A stretch of DNA of 64,000 bases from assembly GCF_008831285.2 (NCBI RefSeq), contig NW_022204507.1, positions 3,919,174 to 3,983,173 on the forward strand, in the 5' to 3' direction. This document shows, piece after piece, positions 43,450 through 55,400 of the stretch (within the stretch, counting starts at the first letter, position 1; each line of letters starts with the position of its first letter). The position numbers and the translations under genes are program-made. Below the pieces are notes generated by a model that was given only the letters and a program-made list of their open reading frames with translations, did no database searches and was not told the DNA's origin. This stretch comes from Nymphaea colorata (Eukaryota > Streptophyta > Magnoliopsida > Nymphaeales > Nymphaeaceae).

Positions 43450-44830
43450 AAATGTGATATGAGTACCTTCTATCTTCAATAACTGGAAGTTGTTGCATGT
43501 AGACGTCTTCATGTAGTGGTTCACGAAAAAAACATTAATTTATTTACATCAAGCTGGTGTATGTCCCATCCTTTACTAACTGCAATAAATAAAATCATTC
43601 TAATGGCTGTGGGTTTAAGCACAGGGCTATAGGTCTCAAAGTAGTCTACTCCCTGTTGTTGGTTGTACCCTTTAACGGCCAAGTGAGCTTTGTATCTTGC
43701 AATAGTCCCATCTGCATTGCTTTTAATTTTAAAAACGACCATCAACATCCAACAATATTGCTGACAGTTATGCAAGTACAAGTTCCCAAGTATTGTGTTT
43801 GATCAAGGCATCATATTCTTCTCTCATAGCATTTTTCCACTTTGGATTGGAATTTGGAGACAACTTGAGAGAGTTCAGATGGCTCACATTCACCATCAGT
43901 CACCAATTTTATTATGGTGACATTAAAACAATGAGGTGACGTGACATAGACTTTAAGTCGTTGATCAAGTAACCATAGGGTGCATCCTCTGAGGAACACT
44001 ACGAACAATAGGGATGGTTGATGTTTCATTGCCACCATTAGAATTTGGATAAAAGGACACATCTTGTATGTGTCAGCTAGTTCATATTGAACATTTTGTA
44101 CCAGAGGTAAATTAGGCAAATAAACCGAAGAGAAATTGTTACCATCACCATGGCCATCAGCATCCTTCTCCCTCTGCCTTTCAAGAGTGGTCGAGCAGTG
44201 TTGAAAGGCATTACTGTATGAGCGACTGTTCAACCTTGTAGCAACTTGGTCACTTGTAATGGAAGTATGATGTGGGCTATATAAAAATGTCCCTTCATCA
44301 AATTGGACATGCCTACAAATACAGAGCTTCTTAGTGACCGGATCATAACAAAGAACTCCCTTGTAATTAGCCCCAACTCCAAGATAAACACATGCAAGTG
44401 TCTCAGGAGCAAATTTGTGTTGATTATAAGGTAAATAAGGGTAGCATGTGCTGCAAGAAAATCCATGGAGGGACACTTCTTAAAAGGCAACTCAAAGGGA
44501 GATTCAGAGTTAACGTTTTCACTAGGGAGGCGATTAACGATGTAAACAGCATGCCAAAAAGCATCAGTCCAATAACCGCCACCCGGACAAGCATGATCCA
44601 TCATACAAAGACTACTTTCAGCAAAATGGAGGTGTTTCGCTCCACTATTCCATTTTGTTGATGGGTATAGAGGCAGGAAATCCAAAGTCGAATACCATGC
44701 TCATGTCATGAAACTCATTATTAAGAAAGCCCTTGCCACCATCACTATGGAGAATTTTAATAGTTTTACCAATCTGCTTTTCCCCAGATTTTTAAAAATT
44801 TTAAAATAGCTGATGAACCTAGAGGTTGTT
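43450..44830 (-). mobile_element. Copia-3: internal Ty1/copia fragment (integrase to reverse transcriptase)
   Basis: On the minus strand the order is an integrase core remnant (IKILHSDGGKGFLNNEF, about 44700-44760), the integrase C-half (WTDAFWHAVYIVNRLPSENV, 44500-44570), the post-integrase FAPETLACVYLGVGANYKGV and YDPVTKKLCICRHVQFDE, then the reverse transcriptase start (RYKAHLAVKGYNQQQGVDYF, SKGWDIHQLDVN, 43535-43700) and EPLHEDVYMQQLP at about 43470-43520. No LTRs, primer site or Gag are present, so both ends are truncated. About 30 bases appear to be lost inside the transcriptase at 43520. Confidence 0.85.
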
Positions 44831-44929
44831 TATGTTTTGTTCCTACATCAGATTTGCATTTGATAGTTTGATTTCTAATTATTTATTTTATTGGCATGCA
44901 ACGTTTTTCTTCCTATTGTTGACATATCT

Positions 44930-45775
44930 AGGTAGTAGGGCAAGTAACAAATTTGTCTTGTCAAACACTTGAGTGACATCTATAAATTTGTCAAGTAACC
45001 CATTTTCTACTAATTAACTTGTGGTCTTGCCACTCTTAACTGCAGCGTCACATAATTCTAAGGGTAAAAGGTCGCATGTGCTAACTAGACCATTCTTTAC
45101 AATCGGTGGAGTTGGCAGACTTTAAATTTCAATTACAGGTTCAGAAATCCTGAAAATGTGGCAGAAAAGTCGGAAAGGGAACGATCGATTAATTTATTTT
45201 TGGGTTGACCGATTCAATTTAGGGATATTGGCGTATTTAATGTGCAGTGGTTCTACTTTTCTTCAAAGAAGAGGTGCACAGCATGTTGCGTCATTTGATT
45301 ATGGCTTCACCTTCCTTGAATTTTTCTTCTTCTACCATTGCCTTGTCGTCCTTCGCTGTTAGAAGCATGCCTCCTTATTCATCAATTAGATTAGGTCATC
45401 CAGCAGGCAGTTCATTATTCACGCTCCATGATATTGATGGTGATGAGAAATTGATGTTGATGGGGATGAGAAACATCCCCTCTTTTTCCCTTCTCTTTTG
45501 GCAATGGAGATCACCCTGTCCCTACAAGCACCCTTATCTCTCCGTATCTTGCACACCCCCGATCACGCAGCAACATCTTATTAAGGCCCATGGACTCCCT
45601 GATCAGAGAGCTAAACCATGCCCTCCAACATTGATATTAAATCTTCCTTAATGTCATTTTGAAAGGCATCCACTCGATCGAGACGTGCATGTTTGGCACT
45701 TGTTTCCATTTTCTCATTAAATAGGCCAACCTCCCCAGTGGAGATTTTGTTATCTTCCAATCCCTAGCTAGAAGA
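44930..45775 (+). promoter_or_regulatory. Upstream region of CRK unit B
   Basis: The distal part (44930-45180) matches 49670-49890 (GGTCGCATGTGCTAACTAGACC, CTTTACAATCGGTGGAGTTGG, TTTAAATTTCAATTACAGG). The proximal part matches units C and D: CTCATTAAATAGGCCAACCTC, CCCCAGTGGAGATTTTGTT, then CCAATCCCTAGCTAGAAGA up to the ATG. The TTAAATA about 60 bases before the ATG is the best TATA candidate and is conserved in B, C and D. Confidence 0.65.
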
Positions 45776-46632
45776 ATGGAGATGGTTTACTCTGTAATGG
45801 TGCCAATGTTGCTCAGGGTTGGCTTTCCACTCCTTCTCCTCCTTTCCTTCCATGTCGACCATGAAATGAGCAGCAACGACTATATTAATTGCCGCTGCAA
45901 CGTCACTGCCCATTACACGGGTGGAAGTAAGTTTGAAAGCAATATGCACGGGGCCTTCAACATCTTAACAAAGGATGCCCCTCCCAGTGGTTTTGCCAAT
46001 GTTACCAAGGGCAAAGGATCGGAAAGAGTGTATGGGCTGGCTCAGTGCAGGGGCGACGTTGATCAGGAAGACTGCAAGGCTTGCATCCACAATTCCACCA
46101 AAGCAATCGTTGGCACATACTGCCCCAGCGCAATCGATGCCATCATATGGTATGAAAATTGCCAGCTCCGCTACTCCAACAGCAACTTCTTTGCTCACCT
46201 CATTGTCGAGGATTCTGGTTCTTGGTATTGGACTGCTGACAAAGTGGAAGAACATAAAGCCTTCAACCAGAACTTGGGGAGTCTGCTGAAGAATCTGACT
46301 TCTCAGGCGACAACAGAACTTAATTCAAAGTTCATGTTTGCTACGGGCAACATCCCATCCACCAATCAAAAGACGATATACGGGCTGGTGCAGTGTACCA
46401 GGGACACTAGCCTTGCTGATTGCAGTCAGTGCTTGATCAGCACCATCTCCAAATCCCATCGACTTGCGAGAATGCACACGGCTGTGAAATTGCAACCGGA
46501 AGTTGCCGTGTGAGGTTTGATGCACAGCTCTTTTATAACAGTACAACAACCCCATCTCCTCCGCCCAATTCATCCCCTTCATCAAATCCAAGCCCTCCTT
46601 CAAGCGGTGCACCCAACACTACGTTAGGCTAG

Positions 46633-46671
<39 letters not shown>

Positions 46672-46799
46672 AACTGCAAGAAACTGATATCCATGCAGAC
46701 AAGGTGAACCACTCATGTGCAACATCTGGGACTATGATCGCCATCTCCACTTTTGCCTTGATGTCTACATATCTGCTCATGATAGCAACGTGGTTATAA
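45776..46799 (+). CDS. DUF26/Gnk2 double-domain membrane protein, CRK unit B (one frameshift)
   Basis: Exon 1 (45776-46627) encodes a signal peptide (LLRVGFPLLLLLSFHV), DUF26 domain 1 (CRGDVDQEDCKAC, exact C-X8-C-X2-C), DUF26 domain 2 (CTRDTSLADCSQC, exact) and a Pro/Ser/Asn linker (PSPPPNSSPSSNPSPPSSGA). Exon 2 (46699-46799) encodes DKVNHSCATS and a membrane span (MIAISTFALMSTYLLMIATW), then TAA at once. The expected product is about 317 residues: signal, two DUF26 domains and a membrane span with no cytosolic tail. That is the layout of plasmodesmata-located proteins and of secreted DUF26 proteins rather than CRKs. A single missing A near 46450 (AAATCCC where unit E has AAAATCCC) breaks the frame inside domain 2; it could be a real mutation or a homopolymer error. 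Function is inferred from family only. Confidence 0.65.
46628..46698 (+). other. Probable GC-AG intron, unit B
   Basis: The donor is TTAG|GCTAGT and the acceptor CATGCAG|ACA, 71 bases with a CT repeat. Exon 1 ends in phase 1 and exon 2 supplies two bases, giving GAC. No GT donor nearby keeps this frame. Confidence 0.6.
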
Positions 46800-48270
46800 A
46801 TGAATAGGGCTGATCATATTTAGTTTCTTTGTGTAGACTATACAATATATAGTACATGGTGTGCTTTTTTCATGTGTGATCTGTCGGTCCGTTTTCTTGT
46901 ACATACCGTAATCCTCTTGGGAAGTGCTGTTAAGCTAGCTCGTTATGTTATATCTATAGTTCTTTGCACTGCCTATAAAGAGTGACATCCATGGAAATTG
47001 AATCATGACTACCAAGATGAAATGCAAGACCCAGCTTTTATAGTATCTTGGTTGATTTTGCCTTTTGAATCGTGTTTTTAGAAACAACGGCAAGTGTACC
47101 ATATAAAGCAAATGCATCGATGAGCCCTAATATTTGCATACCAATCTGGTAACTGAGCAGAACAGATAGAGAAAGGCGCTTTTAGCATTTTTCTTTCATT
47201 CTGTTCTACGGACTGCTTGTAAGCTAGTATGGTAGCCAAAGATTTAAAGAGCACTCTGAAATCAGGCAGTTACGGTCTCAAATCAAAGCGTATCATAAGC
47301 TCATGCTAATACGAAGTGGAGCATATGAAGGGTGGTTTCAAAATCCTTATTTCAGATGTGTTCAGCGAAAAAGAAATAAAACCACAGGATTATATTATTT
47401 TGTAAAGCACAAATAAGTATTTCTTCTTGATTTCTGATTATTCTTGATCGTTGTTTCTTTAAGTCGCTATAAAATCTATAATCCTATGTAAATAAAGTTA
47501 AACTGCATCTTGTGTCTTCTTTTTCTGCTCACCAGTGCTGCGTCACTCTGTTTTTAACGTGTTCTATCAACAACAGGCAGAGGGAATCAATGGAATTTTC
47601 TGTCACAAGCTTCCACTATTTTCTTGAGATGATATCCGTGGTTGGCTGCTGTGGATGTTCTTTTAGCTACATGGGGGGCAGGGTTAACCCATCCATTAAT
47701 TGATTACAAAAAAGAATACCAAATAAAAGACTGTTCCTTCAGAAGGCTTTGACAAGATCAACCAAAGGTTTCAAGCCGTTCTTGGATAGATGCGGTATAT
47801 TCCTGTGTTGTTCAATCACAATATCCTTTCAGAAGATCACTGGACTAATTATGTACCCCAATTAAATACCAAAATATCATTTAATGCATAAAAGTGATAC
47901 TTTAATTTGATACATTAAAATATGAAAACATTGTTCTTTCGTTAAGTACATAAGGCCGTTGAAAGATTGGTGCTCTCCATATCCTACATATGGTGTGGTC
48001 TCGATTTATGATTCTTAATTGACCTATGCATCGATGGGGACTAGTGCTAATGATTTTAACTTAATAAAAAATGAGCCAAAGCATTATTTGTGACACAAAA
48101 GGCAGTATGCCCCATTTGATTGAGTAAAAGTCTTGCTTTCTAGAACAGCACACTGTTCACTTTTCCACGTACACGTATATAACAGATCTGTTTGTCCTAA
48201 AACTGCCTCATACTTTATTTTTCTAAGTATTATATATTTGCTTGGAAAGGCCGATTGAATAAGCACAAGT
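46800..48270 (+). other. 3' and intron-like sequence of unit B, shared with unit D
   Basis: 47020-47400 and 47500-47780 match 54050-54440 and 54540-54800, with long shared stretches such as TTTTGCCTTTTGAATCGTGT, CACTCTGAAATCAGGCAGTTA and GGAGCATATGAAGGGTG. No exon with known domains was recognised. The sequence lies where kinase N-lobe exons would be expected. Confidence 0.5.
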
Positions 48271-48341
48271 TAAATTTCCTTTTTGTTTGGCTTTGAAATA
48301 ACAGCCAACAAAGCATGGACTGGGGCAGTACATTCAAAGCT

Positions 48342-48548
48342 CAAAAATGGCATAGCCAGAGTGATTCTATATATGAAAGCAAGAAACATCTTATTAGATG
48401 AAAACATGACCCCCAAGATCTCTGACTTTGCATTGCAAAGATCTTTGACAGAGACCAAACACAAACTCAAACAAACACCTGAGGTTATGGGAACTCAGCA
48501 CGTTGGTTGTTGCTCGATCGTTAGTTTGCTTCAGATAGACACCTAAAA
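48342..48548 (+). pseudogene. CRK kinase catalytic-loop/activation-loop relic, unit B
   Basis: It reads MKARNILLDENMTPKISDFA, which is the catalytic-loop region (KASNILLDxxMxPKISDFG in working kinases). The Gly of DFG is Ala and the frame then shifts. In the alternative frame it continues AKIFDRDQTQTQTNT, then TGA. The HRD motif lies upstream and is not recognisable. About 60 codons remain. Confidence 0.7.
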
Positions 48549-49150
48549 CGCTATAAACTAGAATACACGATAACAGTAAGATTCAACTATATATAACCTT
48601 AACTTTTTTGTTCAGAACTTATATGAGCTTGTTTATCAGTTTTGAGTATATCTTTTTATAAATCTTTGTTTGGTGTTGAATATTATCTGCTGGTTATCTT
48701 GCAGACTCAATTGAATCATTCAATTGGCCATCAGTCCATTCAATTCCAAAATTGATTTTTAGAGTATTACTTTCCGTCCTTTCTGTTCTAAAAATTTATT
48801 TTAGTAGTACTATTAAAATGAGGTGGTTAAGTCATGGTAAGATATTTGTGCTGCAAGTTAGTATCGTGGACGGGGAGTCCATGAATCTTTGTTTTTGGCA
48901 AAAAAAATTACGAGCAATATTTATAAAATTTTTATTGGGCCTCCTAAAGTTTTGAAAAATATATTTTGGCAACGATAAAAATTTAAGAAAGTATAGTTGC
49001 GCCCCGTAAGAAGAAATTTCTAGGTCAGCCTCTTATGATGAAGCTCGCTTGCTACCTGTACACTGTCTGACGTACAGGTCGGTTCGAGTGAAACTTTTTG
49101 GACTCTAAGTGGACTTTGTCACACTGTGGCATGGAGGGTGTGGACAAAGG
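48549..49150 (+). other. CRK unit B downstream block
   Basis: Shared with 17320-17400, 41850-42240 and 55400-56170 (ACACCTAAAACGCTATAAACT, TAGAATACACGATAACA, TTGAATCATTCAATTGGCCAT). It is a marker of the repeating CRK unit, with no coding sense seen. 49150-49660 shows nothing recognised. Confidence 0.55.
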
Positions 49151-49659
49151 ATTGATTGGAAACATTGTATTTGTGGACCTTTTTTAATAGCAAACAGCCT
49201 CGTAGTCGGTACTCACTGTCCAAGAAAGCGCTAGGACAAGACGGTGGATAGAAGCAGCCGAACGTGGACGCGTTTGTGATCATTAGCGGATGAGGACTTT
49301 TTGAACCACATTTTCTCCAACTCCTAATCACCAAGAGTAAAAACTAGTCAAAAGTATGAAGAGGCCCACATTGAAAATGGATTAGCACCCTCCTCATTTT
49401 AAGTATGTTGGTGTCAATGAATACGAAGTCAAATTAAATCATGGCAGATCCAAGTCGGCCTGCTGATAAATCCTCCATCGATGTTCAAAAATATTCTTAT
49501 TTTTATCTGAAAGTTGTATGGTCAAATTTATTTCCTTGGTAGATAATCCTGTTTGATTAATCGTATCACTGATATATCTGATTGCTGCTCATCAAATGGG
49601 ATTGCTGCGCATGAGGGATTTAATTTTGTTAGCAGTAACCTTTTCTCTTACAAAATGCT

Positions 49660-50460
49660 AGTCTATAATCTATAACATTTCCAGGTAAGTTATCTTCTAC
49701 TAATTTAATTTTGAAGTATTGCCACTGTAACACTTAACATTTTAAGGGGAATGTAAAAGCCCTTGATCACATGTGCTAGCTAAACTATTCTTTACAATTG
49801 ATGGAGTTAGCATTGACCTTAAATTTCAATTACAGGTTCAAAGGACCTCAACGTTGGTAGAAAAGTCGGCAAGGGAAAGATCATGCGTGCATTAATTCAT
49901 TTACCTCCCACTTTTCCTCAAGAACGAGGTGCGTCGCATTTCCATCCTTTGTTGTTGGCTTCACCATGCCAGACTTACCTTCTTCCACCGTTGCCTGGTC
50001 ATCCTCATCTGTCACAATCAGTCATCATTCGCCCCTGTCCATTCTTTGATCTGCCAATCCAATTAGGAAGGTCGACACTGAATTGCCCTTTAATGGTCAA
50101 GTGTTCAGAAACACATCAAAATTCCGTCATACACGCAGTTCACTTTTCACCCTCCGGGCTATTGATGGTATGCCAACTATCTTTTTTTTTGGGGAATGGA
50201 GATCTCCATACACCCTTATCTCTCCACAGTTTGCACACCACCAACGATGGAGCACCATCTTATAATTAGGGCCATGGGCTTCCTGATCAGAGCAACCCCT
50301 GCCATAGAACAGTAAATCTTCCTTCCCCTTCGAGGTGATTTTGGTAGGCAGCCCCTCAAGACATACGCGTTTGGAACTAGTTTTGACTTCATCATTAAAT
50401 AAGCCAAAGCTCCCCAGTGGAGATTTTGTTTTCCTCCAATTATAGCTAGGAGGATTGGAG
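49660..50460 (+). promoter_or_regulatory. Upstream region of CRK unit C
   Basis: It matches the unit B upstream region distally and the orphaned unit A upstream region (2490-2888) over most of 49905-50445. It contains CATTAAATAAGCC (TATA candidate at about 50393) and CTCCCCAGTGGAGATTTTGTT. Its TCCTCCAATTATAGCTAGG at about 50432-50450 is the uninterrupted counterpart of the gypsy target site. Confidence 0.65.
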
Positions 50461-51560
50461 ATGGTTTACCCTGTAATGGCGCCAAGCTTGTTGAAGGTTG
50501 GCTTCCACATCCTCCTCCCCTTCATCCTCTTTTCCTTCCATGTCGACCATGCAATGTGCACGAATGACTATATTAACAGCCGCTGTAGCGTCACTTAGAA
50601 TTACACGAATGGAAGCGCGTTTGAAGTAAACATGCACAGCCTCTTCTTCACCTTGACAAACGATGCTCCTCCTACTGGTTTTTCCAATGCCACCACGGGA
50701 CACAGATTGGATAGAGGTACAGCCTGGTTCAGTGCAGGGGCGACATTGATGAGGATACCTGGAACGGATGCATCTCTAATTCCATTCCACAGGTCATCAA
50801 ATACTGCCCCAGCACAATGGATACCATCGTATGGTATGAAAAGTGCCAGTTGCGCTACTCCAACACCAACTTCTTGGTCACCTCAATGTCCAGGATTCTG
50901 GTTCTTGGTATTGGATCAATGATAAAGTGGAAGACCCCAAAGCCTTTAACCAAACGTTGGATAGTCTGCTCAAGAATCAAGCGACAACAGAGCTTCAAGG
51001 TTCATGTTTGCTGCGGGCAACATCCCCTATGAAGATCTACAGACGATATTCTGGCTGGTGCAGTGCACCGGGGATACAAGCCTTGCTGATTGCAAACAGT
51101 GTTTGGATACCTCCAGGTCCCAGATCCCAATGACCTGCGGTGCTGCACACGGCTGTGAAATTGCCATGGGAAGTTGCCGTGTGAGATACGATACAGAGCT
51201 GTTTATGCTACCACAACACTCCAACCCCTTCTCCTCCAAAGCCTCCATCCAATTCAAGCCCAAGCCCATCTCCCAATTCAGCATCATCATCAAATTCAAG
51301 CCCCAGACCATCTCCTAATTTAGTGCCTCCTTCCAATTCAAGCCCAAGCCATCTCCACCACCTCCATCGGATTCAAGCCCTCCGTCAAGCGGTGTGTCCA
51401 ACGCTATGTCAGGCAAGTCTCTCTCTCTCTCCCCCACTAACTACAAGAATTTGATCTCCATGCAGACAAGCCGAACCACTCCACTGTAACATCAGTGGCT
51501 ATGATCACCGTCATCACTTTTGCCTTGAGTCTACAATGGTGCCATCGTGGTTATAAATAG
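50461..51560 (+). pseudogene. DUF26/Gnk2 membrane protein pseudogene, CRK unit C
   Basis: The first family ATG is TTG here, as in unit A, so the first usable ATG is 50461. The signal peptide (LLKVGFHILLPFILFSFHV) is followed by DUF26 domain 1, with a TAG at about 50597 and frameshifts at about 50700 and 50880. Domain 2 resumes as MFAAGNIPYEDLQTIFWLVQ and CTGDTSLADCKQC (exact C-X8-C-X2-C). It is followed by a long Pro/Ser-rich linker with more repeats than the other units, broken by frame changes. Exon 2 (51466-51560) reads HSTVTSVAMITVITFALSLQ and stops with TAG after HRGYK. No kinase follows directly. Confidence 0.8.
51413..51465 (+). other. Probable GC-AG intron, unit C
   Basis: The donor is TCAG|GCAAGT, identical to unit A over nine bases, and the acceptor CATGCAG|ACA. 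It is only 53 bases, with a short CT repeat. That is at or below the usual plant intron minimum, which may mean it no longer splices. Confidence 0.55.
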
Positions 51561-53100
51561 GGCTGATCATATTCAGTTTTTTTTTCAGACTATAATGTAC
51601 ACGGTGTGTTTTTTTTCATGTGTAATCTGTTAGTCTATATTGCTGTATACGATGTAACCCACTTGGGGGGCCGGTTATGCTCACTAGCTACGTTGTGTTT
51701 AGTTCTTAATTTGTTCTCCCTATAAACAGTGATTTTCATGGGAATTGAATCTTTGCAACAGGATGATAACCAAGATCCACCTAATAGTTATGCCTACCTA
51801 TATAAGTTGTCGAATACACCTTATGGCCTTTCTATGGAATGACACCATTTCAGCGTTAAGAAGCACCGTTTGGAAAGACAGCATAAAAGGATGACACTCT
51901 GAGCGATATCATGAAATTACTTTTTTTTTTTTTTTTTTCCATTGGCAGGTAGGCTTATGTGCATTATAAGGGTCAAGTAATGTCAATAATCAGTTCCCTA
52001 ACAAGGAAGGGCTTACAAGTGGGCAGGGTTACTCTTTCCATTGATTAGAAGAAAGAATATGGAATACAAGAATGCAACAAAAACAGAAACTCAACAAGAA
52101 CAGAGCCATACTACATCTGCTCTGTCACCAGCATAGCCATCTCAACAGACACAATCTCATCGGAAATTACCAAAATCCCATGTCTGTGTCTCAGACAAGC
52201 ATAACAGCACGCAAAACCCCTCGATCATCAACACAACCCTGAAGCCAACGGTTCCATCTCTCATTGTTATATCTCACATTCAACCCTGAATAGGTCTGTC
52301 TAAGTAAGTACAGAATCACAAGGGAAAAAGTTCACTGGTTTCTAATCCCTAAAAAGATGGAACCAGTCTCTCTGCTGTGCTACATCAGATGCCAAAGCCT
52401 TTATGTTCAAACTTCCATCCTACAATGATCATTCCGAGGGGGCAGGGAGGAATGTGATTCCTTAGCTCTGGAACTAGCAAAGTCCCTAAGCCACCGCACA
52501 TATCCATAGCCATCTCAGGTTCACTAACAAAGTTTCCTTATTATTGTCATATCTTGGCATGGACAAAGTTTCCTTATATTAATCATTGACCGTGGTCAAG
52601 GTAAAAGTGAAATCAGTGGTCAAGAAAGTATGGGAACTCACATTTTCCTATTTATCCTGATGAAATTCCATTTGGACAGAGTTATCCAGAGATTCGCTAA
52701 GATGTAGAACTGATTTCCCCAAAATAAGTTTTCACTAACTGTCTAGGACCGAGTCTCGGCTTATGCTTAGCTGCTTTCACCTACATCCATTTAATCAACC
52801 AGGATGTCCTTCTTCTGGTTAGAGTGATCTGATCATGAAGGACCAACACTTTCGCAATCTGCAGTGGATTTTTAAATAGAATAGTTGCTATTTGGTCAGA
52901 ATGGTGTTCAACATATGGCATGACTTTGTTTATCAGTATACTTTATTGCTCATAGAGACAGGATTTAAGAAGATGGATGGTTGATTGGTAGCTATAATAT
53001 TTTTCCCAGATAATTTGGTTGTACTAGTTTATTTTGTGGTATTCCTTGTCTGAAACTCGTATAAGGTACTGCAAAAACTACTTTGATCACATATGTTCAT
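51561..53100. other. No gene recognised
   Basis: It begins with probable unit C 3' sequence (GTACACGGTGTGTTTTTTTTCATG, shared with unit B at 46855). At about 52400-52510 on the minus strand, two overlapping short open frames (such as RWLRDFASSRAKES) hint at a lost terminal exon, but they are too short to name. The rest shows no structure I can support. Confidence 0.4.
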
Positions 53101-53719
53101 TATTCTTTGCAATACTTAAAATAAAAGCGGCCTTAACCTAAAAGTTCAATTACAGGGGGAGATATCCCGAAAATCGCAAGTAAAAACCCCTTGAGACAAG
53201 ATACATGTGTGCATTCTTGGTCACCGGACACCCATCACAAGGAAATAAGCAAGTCTGCAAGTAAGAAGACACATTTGGGATCAAGTATACACCAAGAGGG
53301 AAGATTAAGCAAGTACGACCGATCTTGTTTAAACTGATTCTATTCCAAAATTGATTGCTCTGATAGACAATAACCTCAAAGTCGCTTAAGCCGTCCTCCC
53401 ATTTCTGCAGGTCGTCAGTCTCACAGATCAGGCCCACGACTATTTTAGCCATTCAACTTCCAGCCTTCATTTAATGCCCTTCATTTACATTTATAGATAG
53501 ACAGCTACTCAAGTTCTCGTCGGACTATTTGTATGATCCGATTTGTAAATGTAAATGAATGAAACGATTAGGGATGTTAGCAGATCCGAATTATTTAAAA
53601 GATTATACTGGAATAGGATTTAGAAAAATATATTATGGATGTCAGCAAATCCGATTTGGATCTGGTACCTGATTGAAGCACTTCAAAAGGTTTTGGATGT
53701 GAAAAAAAAATTAACATCT

Positions 53720-53900
53720 GATTAAAAGACATCTTCCTTGAGGTCATTTTAAAGGCATGCACTCAATCGTTTGGCACTTGTTTCCATTTTCTCGTTAAAT
53801 AGGCCAAACCTCCCCAGTGGAGATTTTGTTATCTTTCAATCCGTAGCTAAAAGAATGGAGATGGTTTGTTTGATAGTGTTTATGAGCCCTATCCCTTGCT
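53720..53900 (+). pseudogene. CRK unit D upstream region and first codons; ectodomain lost
   Basis: CGTTAAATAGGCCAAACCTCC, CCCAGTGGAGATTTTGTTATC and an ATG at 53855 (ATGGAGATGGTTTG) match unit B. After about six codons the similarity ends, and the next shared block (54050 on) corresponds to sequence 3' of the unit B transmembrane exon. The whole ectodomain and membrane exons are therefore deleted or replaced. Confidence 0.7.
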
Positions 53901-54049
53901 CTTGTAACTGTGAGGGGGGCCAATCACAGTTACTAAATAGACTTTGCTAACTACTTTTCAAACTAAAGATTTTTATTAAAAACAAACTATGCTCTTACAG
54001 TATCTTTTTCCGGAAATCTTTCACTGGTCCTCATCGCATGCTGGGCATA

Positions 54050-54800
54050 TCGTATGAAATGCAAGATCCAGGTTCTATAGTATCTTGGTCGGATTTTGCC
54101 TTTTGAATCGTGTTTTCAGAAACAACGGCATAGTGTAGCATGTAAAGCAAATGCTTTGATTATGGCCTAATATTTGTATACCAATCTGGTAGCTGAACAG
54201 AAGAGACAGAGAAAAGCATTTCAAACATTTTTTTTTTCATTCCAATGAATGGACCGCTGTTAAAGCTAGTAAGGTAGCCGAAGTGTTCAAGAGCACTCTG
54301 AAATCAGGCAGTTATGATCTCAAGTTTGAAGCATATCATAAGCACGTGTTCATGGGTAGTGGAGCATATGAAGGGTGTTTTCAAAATCATTATCTGCAGA
54401 TGTGTTCAGCCACAAAGAAATATAAACACAGGATTACATTGTATCGTAAAGCACAAATAAGTATTTCTTCTTGATTTCTGATTCTTCTCCTTGTTTCTGT
54501 AACTGGCTATAAAGTCTGTGGTCCCTCTGTAAATAATGTTAAACTGCATCTTCCGTCTTCTTTTTCTGCTTCCCTTGCAGCGTTACTCTGTTTCAACGTG
54601 TTCTAGATTTTATCAACAACAGTTAGAAGAAATCAATCAAAATTTTCTGTTACAAGCTTCCAGGATTTTCTTGAGATGACATCCATGGTTGGCAGGTGTC
54701 GATGTTAATTGATGAGAAAAAAGAAGACCGAATAAAAGAATGTCCCTTCAGAAGGTTTTGACAAGATGAACCATAGGTTTTAATTCGTACATGGATATAT
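54050..54800 (+). other. CRK unit D intron/3' block
   Basis: Collinear with 47020-47780 of unit B. No coding function was recognised. A short open frame (54283-54474) falls in it but has no family resemblance. Confidence 0.5.
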
Positions 54801-55239
54801 GCGGTACATGGAATTATGTCCCTTGAGGATCAATGGACTAACTGTGTATTCCAATTAAATACCAAAATATGCATTTGATGCACAAAAGTGACACTTTAAT
54901 TTGATACGTTAAAAATAAGAAAACAGTGTTCTTTCATTAATTACTTAAAGCCGTCTAAAGATTGAGTTGTGTGCACACTATTGTGTATGCACAAAAAAGA
55001 TGGTGAAGGTATTTTCGAATTTTTTCATAAAGTAATCAACATTTTGGATTTTTTCTTTTTCCATAATCATTTTTTACTCTTTTAAAAAAGTTTATTTTTG
55101 TATTTTAATTGAATTGCTTTGGTTATGTGCACCAAAAAAAGTAGTGCACACGAGGGGTGTGCACATAACCAGGTTTGTTCTTCATATCCTACGTATGGTG
55201 GGATCTGCATTTTCTTAATTGGCTATGCGTTTATGGCTT

Positions 55240-55400
55240 ATTAGAGGAAGTCATGAACCCCAAAAGCAATGACCTTGTCATTGCAAAGATCTTTGACACA
55301 GACCAAACACAAATCAAACACCTGAGGTTATGGGAAGTCAGTAAGTTGGTTGTTGCATGTTGTTGCTCCATCTTTAGTTTGCGTGAGATAGACACCTAAA
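55240..55400 (+). pseudogene. CRK kinase activation-loop relic, unit D
   Basis: VMNPKSNDLVIAKIFDTDQT corresponds to the DENMNPKISDFGxAKIFxxDQT segment of CRKs. The DFG is no longer readable (DLV). The following AACACCTGAGGTTATGGGAA matches the other relics. Confidence 0.65.

Noticed and set aside
52400-52510. Minus-strand segment with RWLRDFASSRAKES that looks coding
   Set aside because: A second frame is open over the same bases and the segment is under 40 codons, with no splice partner identified.
53150-53452. 100-codon minus-strand frame starting MAKIVVGLICETDD
   Set aside because: No recognised motifs and no promoter signal. It overlaps the decayed upstream region of a CRK unit, so chance is the simplest explanation.
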